Assembly: GCA_031216445.1 (NCBI GenBank)
Contig: CM062219.1
Coordinates: 326,001 to 390,000 of the forward strand
Direction: 5' to 3'
From: Lateolabrax maculatus
Taxonomy: Eukaryota; Chordata; Actinopteri; Acropomatiformes; Lateolabracidae
DNA length: 64,000 nucleotides
Every line of letters begins with the position of its first letter. Position 1 is the first letter of the stretch. Of this stretch, positions 50,515 through 61,181 are shown piece by piece. The notes below the pieces were generated by a model. That model saw only the letters and a program-made list of their open reading frames with translations. It was not told where the DNA came from and made no database searches. Both the position numbers and the translations under genes were made by a program.

Positions 50515-52123
50515 CTACTTCTTTACTTCTTTAACTGCTTTACCAGCTGCTGTCAGTTTACCAAACATGTAGCTCAGTCCTGCTCCGGTTCCTTTATCCT
50601 CTCGACGTTTCATCTCTTCCAGTTTCTGGACCTTCTCTGCGTCTCCTTTCTCCTTCATCTTCTCAATCAGGAAGTCCAGGTGGACATGAGTGGACAGTGA
50701 ATTAACATTCAGGGCGATCTGCTCCAGTCTGACAACATGCTGGAAGGACTCTTCCAACAACTGATCTTTATCTCTCTGTAGTTCTTCCATTTTCTGTTTT
50801 AGATTTCCCAAAAGGCTTGTTGTCTCCTCACAGTCTGCTTTACTCTTTTCATACTTCTCTTTCACTTCTTTCAAGGTCTTTTGAACTTTCCTTGTCTTGC
50901 TCACATAGATCCACTTCTCTTTCACATGATCTGATGCAGGACACTTCCCAGTACATGAAGTGCAGCAGCCATCTTTCATAACCTTACAGTGTTCTGGTCT
51001 CCAGGCCATTGTGCATCCAGGATAGTGACAGTTCTCCTCACAGACTTTACAGCAGACAGCTGCATTAAAAAACACCAACCCCCACATCCTACCTCTGATA
51101 GGTTCTTTATCTTTGTAGACCTCATCAACTTCTACAGTGAACTTCTCATTGCTCTTCATCTCTTGTTCATGTTTCTTCAGACCTTCCTGAGTCTGTTGGA
51201 TTTCTCTCTGTTGTTCTTCAGTCAACTTGATTCTGTCTTGCAGGTTCTGGATGCAGGCTGTCAGTCTGATGCGAGTCTTCAACACTTTAACAGTCGTCAT
51301 CAACTTCTGAGATGAAGCTTTATTCAGGAAGTCTGTGAATTGATCCATCTGGTCCTTTGTTAAGTCCCATGCACTTTTTAAAGCGGCTTTATTTTTCTCT
51401 GTTTTCTGTCTGCTCTGGTGGTTATTAAACAGGAAGTGAACAGGCTGATTCTTCTCATTTCTGGCACACTTAATGTTTGCAGCCTCGAGGGCTTTCAGAG
51501 CATTTTCAGGTGTCACACCATCTGAGTGTGTGATGAGAGCAACAATGTTCTTCTCCATGTTTTTTCCAAACAGAAACATCACTGAATCAAAGATGTACGT
51601 CAGTCGGTCACTCAGTCGATTGTCAGTTGCTTTCAGCACCAGACCCACTGCATTAATCTCATGAACTCCATCCTCTGAGCGGAACAAGTCAAATAATCTT
51701 TGTCTGATTAAGACATCTTGTTCGATCCCTCTGGTGTCTCCGTATCCAGGAGTATCGATGATGGTCAGAGAGTAGGGCAGAGTTTTACCTTCATAACCAA
51801 AGATCTGGTACACGATCACATCTGATGTCTGACTGTCTGATTGACTTCTGTCCTCGTCCTCTACGATCTGAAACCAGACATCGTCCTCCCACTTCACTCC
51901 CATGGTGTAGTTCACCAGAGCGTTGATCAGAGTAGACTTTCCTGCTCCTGTTTCACCCAAAAGCAAGATGGTTTTGTTGATTTCGTCCACATTTTTTTCA
52001 CCAAGAGTCATTCTTCTTACAGGTCCAACAGTCTCTTTCTTTGGTGTCAGCTGGTAGCGAGTGGGAGATCCTGATTGGATCAGAAGCTTGGAGGTGATGT
52101 TGTCATATCTGGATGAGGTTTTC
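50515..52123 (-). CDS. GTPase copy 1: P-loop GTPase with Cys-rich module and coiled coil (terminal exon)
   Basis: One long exon: the acceptor ctacag lies at 52124-52129 and the stop at 50515-50517, giving 536 codons. G1 is GETGAGKST, G3 DTPG, and the G4 position reads THSD, as in AIG1/septin-like GTPases. Then follow a helical segment (CIQNLQDRIKLTEEQQREIQ), a Cys-rich block at about 50930-51062 (CCKVCEENCHYPGC and GCCTSCTGKCP), and a coiled coil with LEESFQHVVRLEQIALNVNS. I do not recognise a named family; similar proteins occur as unnamed teleost GTPases. I found no ATG exon in the 550 bp upstream. Its acceptor phase (two bases needed) fits both the PYD linker exon and an ATGGCAAC-type first exon like that of copy 3. 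The in-frame ATG of MTLGEKN at 52009-52011 could also start a 498-residue protein. Confidence 0.8.
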
Positions 52124-52671
52124 CTGTAGAAAAGTGGATAATTTACACATTTAATTTCATGAGTAGATTTTACCCTCCGTCCTTGTACATCTCAAACATC
52201 TTATTTATTAATCATTATTAAAAAATACATCAAATGAAATGTAATAAAACTAAATAAAATAAACTAATGTCTGATTTGAATAAAAGTGCGTTGGTCCAGA
52301 TGTTGCAGCTGTATATTAAAAGTGTGCTAGTGTAGATTTGGAAAAAGGATTACAACCACTCTGAAGGCACACACAGCAATTCAAAGGGAATTACACACAG
52401 CTTGAAACACTTAAATCCAAATTAAAACATTTGAAAAGGATTTAAAAGGCAGCCCTTTTATCATTATTAACAAAATATAAACCTCTAAAATCTAATGCAA
52501 TCCAATACAACAGCTGAGGTTTAAATCTTTCCTTTACTTAGATAACAACGTTCAGTTTTGACTGAGACTGTCAGAGAGGTGTTAATGTGACTAAATGTTT
52601 ATTACTAAGGTTGTAGTCTGCAGTGGGGTTGTACTGGACTACATTAAACTGAGACTTTTAATGTTGTTCAC

Positions 52672-55600
52672 CTACTTCTTTAATTCTTTAGCTGCTTTAC
52701 CAGCTGCAGTTTGTTTGTACTGCAGTGCTGCCAGGACTCCTTCATCCACTCGACGTTTCATCTCTTCCAGTTTCTGGACCTTCTCTGCGTCTCCTTTCTC
52801 CTTCATCTTCTCAATCAGGAAGTCCAGGTGGACATGAGTGGACAGTGAATCAACATTCAGGGCGATCTGCTCCAGTCTGACAACATGCTGGAAGGACTCT
52901 TCCAACAACTGATCTTTATCTCTCTGAAGTTCTTCCATTTTCTGTTTTAGATTTCCCAAAAGGCTTGTTGTCTCCTCACAGTCTGCTTTACTCTTTTCAT
53001 ACTTCTCTTTTACATCTTTCAGGGTCTTCAGACCTTCTTGAGTCTTCCTGATCTCTGTCCGTTTTAGTTCAATTAACTTAAATTTCTCTTGCAGGTTCTG
53101 GATGCAGGCTGTCAGTCTGATACGAGTCTTCAACACTTCAACAGATGTTATCAGGTTCTGAGGTCCAGATCTTTCCAGAAAGTCTAAGAACTGTTTTATT
53201 CCTTTTGTTGTTATTTTATCTGCATGTTCAAGTTCGTCTGTGTCCTCTGTCCTGTCTTCATCCTGGCAGTTATTAAACAGGAAGTGAACAGGCTGATTCT
53301 TCTCATTTCTGGCACACTTAATGTTTGCAGCCTCGAGGGCTTTCAGAGCATTTTCAGGTGTCAGACCATCTGAGTGTGTGATGAGAGCAACAATGTTCTT
53401 CTCCATGTTTTTTCCAAACAGAGACATCACTGAATCAAAGATGTACGTCAGTCGGTCACTCAGTCGATTCTCACCTGCTTTCAGCACCAGACCCACTGCA
53501 TTAATCTCATCAACTCCATCCTCTGAGCCAAACAAGTCCAATAATCTTTGTCTGATGACGACATCTTGTTCGATCCCTCTGGTGTCTCCGTATCCAGGAG
53601 TATCGATGATGGTCAGAGAGTAGGGCAGAGTTTTACCTTCATAACCAAAGATCTGGTACACGATCACATCTGATGTCTGACTGTCTGATTGACTTCTGTC
53701 CTCGTCCTCTACGATCTGAAACCAGACATCGTCCTCCCACTCCACTCCCATGGTGTAGTTCACCAGAGCGTTGATCAGAGTAGACTTTCCTGCTCCTGTT
53801 TCACCCAAAAGCAAGATGGTTTTGTTGATTTTGTTCGTATCTTTTTCACCAAAAGTCATTCTTCTTACAAATCCAAACTTGTCTTTCTTCGGTCTCAGCT
53901 GGTGGACAGCAGAAGATCCTGGTTGGATCTGAATACTGTTTGAGGGGATGTCTTTATCAATTGATGAGGTGTTAATAATCCTGTGGAAAAATCAGAAATT
54001 TAATCAACACTCACACCACCTCAACCTCACATCTTACTTGATTCTCAAATTAATTCAACTGTTACTCATCAGTCCAGCTCTCCCTCTTAAGGTCTCTTCA
54101 GACTGAACATAAAGCAATTAGCACAACTGCATATGAAATCAACAAAAAGATCCCAAGGTTGAATGAGTCCACCCATAAACACACAGGACCGGTCTGCTGT
54201 CGCTGTGTTGCCTTTAGATGTCTCTGTGTTAGAGCCTTCCCTGCTCTCTGCTGGCCTTAATACAACATACAAAGTAGTTCCTCCAGTTACAGACTGCTCT
54301 CTTCTAATGCAACTGTTGTTGTGGTTGCTTGAAAGTATTTAGAGCTATTATTATTGATTATTGATCATATTTTAGCTGGCTAGGGAATGTTGATTTGAGG
54401 ATTGTTGGGCAACAAAACAGATCTCAGTTTGATTGACCTGAAAACACACAGCATCCGTAATTTTACATCACTCAAAGACAAACTAATATCACTTCAACTC
54501 TATCCACTTACTGAGCGTTTTCAGTGGCTGTGACCCCTGGAGGCCTCAGAGGAGCCTTCTCTGAAGAGTCAAACAGGTCCAGAGCTGTTCCTGAAAACAA
54601 GGCAAAGGAATGATATTTATATCTTTTTAAATTACAAGTAACATCAATGTGCTTTATATTACAATGAGTACAACAAGTAACATGTAGTACAAGTAACATT
54701 TAGAAGAATTTATTAAATAAAATACAAGTCATGTAACAATAATTAAAGAAGAAAAAATACAGAAGAAAACAACCCATCTATGAATGAAGTTTCTGAAGTG
54801 AGTTCAGAGTTTAATCTAGATGACTGCAGTACAGAAAGAGAAGAGAAAACCTTCTGAGACGATTTGGACGTCTGCATCTTCATTATTAAGGGTCCAAACA
54901 GTGAAGCTTGCTGCTGGAGGCATTTGGTTTTTGTTCTCATTATTATTGTTAGGGCCCGAGCACAAAGTGGTGCATTATGCTGTGATGTTATTCTGCAAAT
55001 ACACATGTAATTCTAACTTTTAAAAACAGTAAAGCTTATGTGTGATATCTTTAATATCTCTAGTAGCAATTAACATAAACAAATAAATAATAACTGATAA
55101 ATATAGCTGCACGCAGCAATGATCGGGATCTAAGCAGATTGCGATCATTTGAATGCTTGTTTATTATTTAATTGATATGAACCAAAACTCTCAATTTTCT
55201 TTAAAATAATTTTTTGGGGTCATCACTTTAAAAAACAGTTGATGTAGTTTATGACCTTCAGTAAAGACATGTTTCAAGTGATGACCTTTGTTGCTATTTT
55301 GATAATAAATTGATTGGCTTGCATAATTGAAGGATAATTATTAGTAATTGTGAAACTTGATCATTACAGCGTCACCTTTAGGTCAGTGAGTGTTACAATA
55401 TGTTATATTATATGAGGATGGGATTTGGAATCCACCTGCCAATTTCTGTGTTTCTTTGTCTCACGGTTTTTGCTGCACAAACACTTCCAGCAAAAGGCAA
55501 TCTTTGACTTGCTATGACTTCAGTGAGCATTTACTACATTGAGTGGGACTTGGCCATCTGGGGATTCGAACCCTGGACCATTTACAGGGCAGCTGGATTC

Positions 55601-57010
55601 GCTGGATCACAGTCACATGAGAATCCATCTTCCCAGGCTTCAAGTTATGCGCAACGTCCTACATGAGGAACTACTGGTAGCTATGGTTTGATACAGGTGT
55701 GACGACAGCAAGAAGCAAAACTGTGCGCTCAAAAACAAGGATGGCGGCTCTTAGAGACGTAGAGAAGATGCTGCTATAGTATCAGTTCTATCTGATCTGG
55801 AGAGTATTGGGAAGAGCAAAGAACGGCACTGACGGCTTTTCTCGATGGAAAAGCTGTGTTCACTCTTCTCCCGACTGGCCCTTTTCCAAAATGTTTCCCA
55901 GGACGATTTCTCAGATGGTTCTGTGTAACAAACCATCTGTTCTGCATACAGAACAAATTACAGTAAGACCCTGAATGTCTCTGCGGACTCCTTCGATCCA
56001 CCGATCTGAACACTGTTTGAAACATGTGATATCTAGAATCCAAAGAACGGTAGCGTTTGAAGACTTGTGGAGATGTACAGTAACTCTTCTTCACACTTAG
56101 CAAATAACATTTTTACCGTAACTTTCAGACCAAAAGTTCGACATTGCACAGAGCAAATCCAATATTTCCTATGGAGAGAGTTGCTGGTTTAGCAGCCAAA
56201 GTTCAGCTGGATTTAGCTTTGAGACACAAACTGTAGACTCACCTCCACCATGGGCATTCAATGGGAGTCTGTCATTGACAGAAGGCAGAAGTTAAAAGGG
56301 TCTGTGGTCAGTGAGCAGGTCAGAAATGTACCTGAGATCCAACCATTAAGTGCTTTAAAGACTAAGTAGAAGTTTGAAGTTGATTCTGTGTTGTACTGGG
56401 AGCCAATGAAGTGTCTGAAGTTCTGCATTAAGTTCAGCTTTGTATGTACATGTGAGGATGTTTCTGTAGTTCATCTCCATTTTTAATTTTGTTACAATCA
56501 TCCAGATCTGGTGTAAACATGATGTAATTGCTTCTTACAATATACAGACATTAAAGCAGCAGCTTGTTTCTCTTCAACACAAACTGTGTGTGGATGCAAG
56601 ACGGACTCACAGAAGAATACAAGTGATTCAGCTCAAACTCTACAAACATGTTTGGTATTTACTGTAACATTATAAATCTATTAGAAGATCACATGATGAT
56701 TTTCCTCCTGCAGCTTACCTTGTGCTCCAGCGCTGGTGTGTAACAATTCCTTCACCAGATCGCACCTCTGGATCTTCTCTAGAATCATCTTCATCACTTC
56801 TGCAGACTGTTGGTTGTAGGTCTGTATCATCTTATCGACAGAGTCCAGCCTGTCTGCTTTTTCCAGTTGGTACTTTGGGATGACTGGGAAGCTCTTCAGG
56901 ATGTTCGGGTCCTGCAGGAACCACTTGAACTTCTTGAATTCTTCATCACTCAAATCTTCCAGTGTCTTCAAAAGCACCTCTTTAAGAGACATTGTCCTCC
57001 CCTTTGACAT
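52672..57010 (-). CDS. PYD-GTPase fusion, 3 coding exons, 559 aa (GTPase copy 2)
   Basis: Exons 56719-57010 (PYD, ATG at 57008-57010), 54512-54590 (linker) and 52672-53980 (GTPase). Lengths 292+79+1309 make 560 codons, and both junction codons (Gly, Gln) close in phase. PYD covers about residues 7-92, the linker 98-123, P-loop GETGAGKST 183-191, DTPG 250-253, THSDG 325-329, then a coiled coil to the C-terminus. The Cys-rich module of copies 1 and 3 is missing by a clean in-frame deletion. PYD is a death-fold domain that nucleates ASC/inflammasome filaments. I infer a regulated, GTP-driven signalling role in innate immunity; function is not shown by sequence. The acceptor at 57020 implies a 5' UTR exon upstream, perhaps ending at the donor near 57300. 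Confidence 0.8.
54512..54590 (-). CDS. Linker exon between PYD and GTPase
   Basis: 79 bp, flanked by ttttcag and gtaagt. It reads ALDLFDSSEKAPLRPPGVTA then TENAQ, a proline-rich, acidic, probably disordered spacer. Phase is 1 in and 2 out, which matches both neighbours exactly. Confidence 0.75.
54940..55340. repeat. Dispersed fish repeat, copy B (gggcccgagcac / ctgcacgcagcaatgatcgg)
   Basis: Contains agggcccgagcacaaag, then agctgcacgcagcaatgatc, then the words shared with 14800-15060. It lies in the intron between the PYD and linker exons. Confidence 0.55.
55545..55620 (-). repeat. tRNA-derived SINE head or tRNA pseudogene
   Basis: On the minus strand GGTTCGAATCCC (complement of 55562-55573) is a perfect pol III B box. 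The upstream part (gatccagcgaatccagctg) does not fold into a normal acceptor and D arm as far as I can see, so a functional tRNA gene is unlikely. Confidence 0.5.
56719..57010 (-). CDS. PYD (pyrin / DAPIN) exon
   Basis: 97 codons plus one base. The text SLKEVLLKTLEDLSDEEFKK followed by FKWFLQ is the classic helix 1-2 of fish PYDs (as in ASC and NLR proteins). It goes on with IPKYQLEKADRLDSVDKMIQ (helices 3-4) and AVEMKMILEK-like AEVMKMILEKIQRCDLVKEL (helices 5-6). The acceptor is tttttgcag just past 57019 and the donor is gtaagc at 56713-56718. If read through instead, the frame ends ten codons later, giving a PYD-only protein. Confidence 0.9.
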
Positions 57011-58889
57011 GATTGTTCCCTGCAAAAATGAATGACATTGAAAATGGACATTATGCTATCAGTATGTTATCAGCAGTCTACAGTGTAGATAAAGACGGAC
57101 TTATATAAGGCCAAAAGTCTGAATGAATGACCAGTCAGGTCCAGTTTAATCAGATGAAGTTTCATGAAAAACATAGTTTAACAATGTTGCAAGATCAAAA
57201 ATCAGATCAGGTTATGATATTATGACGGTCAATGTTCAAATGTGTTCACAATAATAGTCTGAAATATAATTTAAAAAATAGAAGAACCAATAATGATTTA
57301 CCTTGAAACATAACTTTGAAGTTGGTCTTCAAAAGAAAAGATCACTACACAAACTGTAGTTAATGAGTTTACATACAAACTTCAAACACATCCAGATTAT
57401 TAAAATGTGACAGATTCACATTTTCTCCTCTATAAGTCTTCATTGTCTTCAGGCTGCTCTCACTTCCTTATAATTACACAGTGAATCTATAAACCAGTCT
57501 GACCTGTAGTTCCATTATGTCTAAATTTAAATAAGAGCAGCCACCCTGCTCTGAGTAAAACACACCCACATATAAACATCTCCAGAATCTACAGGGCTGC
57601 CAACTCTCATGCACTGCAGGTGAGACTCACGTAATAGACATTTTTCACACACACTCACACATACATTTTGTCACGCAGCATAAAACATAACGTCTTAGCT
57701 CCGGGCGCCTGTGTGTGCTGATAACGCCGTGCCCTCAGACAGCTTGTCTGTCCGTCCGCTATCAGTGTCTGTCTGCTGCAAGTAGTTTCAAAAAAGCGTG
57801 AGAGTTAAAGCAAAGCCTCTTCCGTAGAGAAGCCTCTATACGCCCATACAAACCCTGTCAGATGGAGTTTATACTCCACAGATAGATCAGCCCTATACAT
57901 AAACTCTGGAGTTCAAAATAGTCCAGTGTATAAATTCAACTATTCTGGGCCATTCATCTGTTCCTCACTTTAAATATTAGTATTTAGCAGTACTTCATCC
58001 TGTTTTACTGATCCTATTAACCTATGTGCTTTTTTTCTTTACAGTACAGTGTTATATTCAACTTCTTCAACAACCCTGTTATGAACTCACGGTTTTTGGA
58101 CTTTGTTTATCACACGTTCTTCATGATACTTTAATGAAGCCTCAGTTTTAATGGTGGTGTGTGTTTCTCCAGTGAATCTCTGTCAGCATCAACTGAAACT
58201 GTCTGAGTAACAAAGACAAAACAGACGTTTGTTGAAAAAGTTCAGCAGAAGCTGCAACACACTCAAAAACCTGCTGATGATCCAGTGAAGACACTCTGAG
58301 CAAACTGATTGATGAAGCAGATTTTATTAATGATTGACAGGAAACTGCATCAATCAGGATATGACTTGATGTGGAAGAACAGAATATATTACAATCAGTA
58401 CAAATACGGATAAATGGATCCAAATGTCCTGTGAGATATTTGATCGAGTCATTCTAAGCATGAACACATGAAGAAACCAGCGTATCAATCAAAGTCCATC
58501 AGATTTCATGACTCCACTCTTCAGAAACATCAAGTGTGAAAGTTGGATTCAGCTCCAGCACAGCAGAATATTTCTACATTGAGTCTGAGTTCAGTTGTGT
58601 AACATCCTCTGTACAAAGTGATTAACATGAGGAAACAACATCCTGCTGAAGGGCTTTATATGTTTATATATATTATATAATATATTATATATGTCAGTGA
58701 TGTGTTTCTGCCCCCCCACCAGTTTACTGAGAATCACACAGATACATTTTCATTTTCTTCTCTAGTTATTACATCAACATCACACTTCATACAGCTATAA
58801 TGAGAAATCTTTGTGATGATTAAACATCTGTATCAACAGTGTAGAGCTTGTTTTCTACCCAGCTGTCTGCTCACAGTCATCTTCTTCAC
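57011..58889. other. Region between the PYD exon and GTPase copy 3
   Basis: No coding exon is supported. It should hold 5' UTR exon(s) and the promoter of the PYD-GTPase gene (a donor-like site at 57296-57301 on the minus strand) and the 3' flank of copy 3. The 3' flank (58760-58889) closely matches 50385-50514 next to copy 1. An AT-rich palindromic stretch (tatataatatattatata) lies near 58670-58690. Confidence 0.6.
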
Positions 58890-60815
58890 CTACTTCATTA
58901 ATTCTTTAACTGCTTTACCAGCTGCTGTCAGTTTACCAAACATGTAGCTCATTGCTGCTCTGGTTCTTTCATCCACTCGACGTTTCATCTCTTCCAGTTT
59001 CTGGACCTTCTCTGCGTCTCCTTTCTCCTTCATCTTCTCAATCAGGAAGTCCAGGTGGACATGAGTGGACAGTGAATCAACATTCAGGGCGATCTGCTCC
59101 AGTTTGACAACATGCTGGAAGGACTCTTCCAGCCACTTTGCTTTGTCAGCTTCAAGGTTTTTGATCTCTTCTTGAAGTCTCTCACAGGCTGCTTTACCCT
59201 TTTCATGCTTTTCTTTCAGATCTTCTATTTTTTTGTTAACTCTCCTTGTCTTGTTCACATACCTCTTGTTCTCTTTCACATGATCTGATGCAGGACACTT
59301 GTTGGTACATACAGTGCAGCAGCCATATTTCATGACCTCACAGCGTTCTGGACTCCGGGCCACTGTGCATCCAGGATAGTGACAGTTCTCCTCACAGACT
59401 TTACAGCAAACAGCTCCTTTATAATTTAACCACAACATCCACCAACTTCCCCCACCATCGATAGTTTCTGTATCTTTGTAGACCTCATCAACAAAATTAT
59501 CATTATCCTTCATCCCTTGGTCATATTTCTGCAGAAGCTCCCAAGTTTGCTCATTCTCTCTTTGTTTAAGTTCAATAAACTCAACTCTCTCTTGCAGGTT
59601 TTGGATGCAGGCTGTCAGTCGAACTCGCTCATTCAGAACGTCCACGGTTGTCTCCAGCTTTTGAGGTTCAGTTTCTTCCAGAAAGTTTGTGAGCTGTTTT
59701 ATTCCTTTTGTTGTTATTTTATCTCTGTCCTGTCTTCATCCTGGCAGTTATTAAACAGGAAGTGAACAGGCTGATTCTTCTCATTTCTGGCACACTTAAT
59801 GTTTGCAGCCTCGAGGGCTTTCAGAACATTTTTAGGTTTCACACCATCTGAGTGTGTGATGAGAGCAACAATGTTCTTCTCCATGTTTTTTCCAAACAGA
59901 GACATCACTGAATCAAAGATGTACGTCAGTCGGTCACTCAGTCGATTCTCACCTGCTTTCAGCACCAGACCCACTGCATTAATCTCATGAACTCCATCCT
60001 CTGAGCCAAACAAGTCCAATAATCTTTGTCTGATGAAGACATCTTGTTCAGTCCCTCTGGTGTCTCCGTATCCAGGAGTATCGATGATGGTCAGAGAGTA
60101 GGGCAGAGTTTTACCTTCATAACCAAAGATCTGGTACACGATCACATCTGATGTCCGACTGTCTGATTGACTTCTGTCCTCATCCTCTACGATCTGAAAC
60201 CAGACATCGTCCTCCCACTCCACTCCCATGGTGTAGTTCACCAGAGCGTTGATCAGAGTAGACTTTCCTGCTCCTGTTTCACCCAAAAGCAAGATGGTTT
60301 TGTTGGTCTTGTTCGGATCTTTTTCACCAAGAGTCATTCTTCTTACAGATCCAACAGTCTCTTTCTTTGGCGTCAGCTGGTAGAGAGTGGGAGATCCTGA
60401 GTGGATCAGAACCTTGGAGGTGATGTTATCATATCTGGATGAGGTTTTACTGGAGAAATTAAAGACATGAGCTCAAAAACTACTGAACATAGAATGAAAT
60501 GAAATAAAGCAGTTCAGTGTCTATACCAGAATTATGATTATCTGGCAGGTAGCATTAGTTTCTGGTAATGAAGAGTAGATGCAGCTGTTTGTTATTTTAA
60601 ATTAATACACAGGCCACAAACAATTTACCTGCTGGGCACTGAAAACATGAATCTATATATAGGAACTATATATAGATTGAGTAATTAAACACTATATTAG
60701 AACAATTAGTTTATCATTCAAAACAACCAGACTCATCACCACATAATAACTAATAAGCAAAGTAAAAAAACAGGAAGATAATCTAAATTGAGTTGCAACA
60801 AACATCCGTAGATCC

Positions 60816-60858
<43 letters not shown>

Positions 60859-61181
60859 AATTAGTACATTAGAGGCTCTTTAATAAAGCAGTAATAGTAG
60901 TAGTTGTAGAGATGTAGCAATGCAACAACTATTTCATCCTGAAACTCTTGTACAGCTCCATTTTAAGCTCCACATGTACAGCTTCTACCTGTGTCACGTT
61001 AACGTTTCATTCAAAACGTACTAAGCTGTTTAAAAGTCTGGTTCTTAATGAACAAGGGGTCATATTTCAACCGTTTATATGATCGCATCAAGCCAACTCG
61101 TCTTCAGCAGCGTTTGCATCATAATGCATTTCAGGAATAAAACAATAAACACTGAAACATTAGTAATACTCACGTTGCCAT
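58890..61181 (-). pseudogene. GTPase copy 3 without PYD, frameshifted by a 25-bp deletion
   Basis: Exon 1 at 61174-61181 carries ATGGCAAC in a strong Kozak context (caccATGG) with donor gtgagt; exon 2 starts at 60449 after ctccag. The join reads M-A-T-K-T-S-S-R-Y in phase. The G domain is intact (GETGAGKST, DTPG, THSDG). At 59722/59723 it lacks 25 nt that copy 2 has at 53220-53244, so the frame ends at 59714-59716 after 247 residues. The rest (Cys-rich module and coiled coil, 58890 to about 59713) is still open in the shifted frame, which suggests a recent event. It may be a young pseudogene, a G-domain-only protein, an allele or a sequence error. Confidence 0.7.
60817..60857. repeat. (AC)n microsatellite
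   Basis: About 20 AC units in the intron of GTPase copy 3. Confidence 0.97.

Noticed and set aside
50509..50520. Donor-like TAG|gtgaa directly at the stop codons of GTPase copies 1 and 2
   Set aside because: Splicing there would leave the stop codon in place, so it cannot extend the protein. At most it could mark a 3' UTR intron.
54087..54272. 61-codon minus-strand frame between the GTPase and linker exons
   Set aside because: It lacks suitable acceptor and donor sites, and the linker exon joins the GTPase exon in phase without it.
55545..55620. Functional tRNA gene
   Set aside because: The B box is perfect but I cannot form a full cloverleaf, and no acceptor-stem pairing is evident. A SINE head or pseudogene is more likely.
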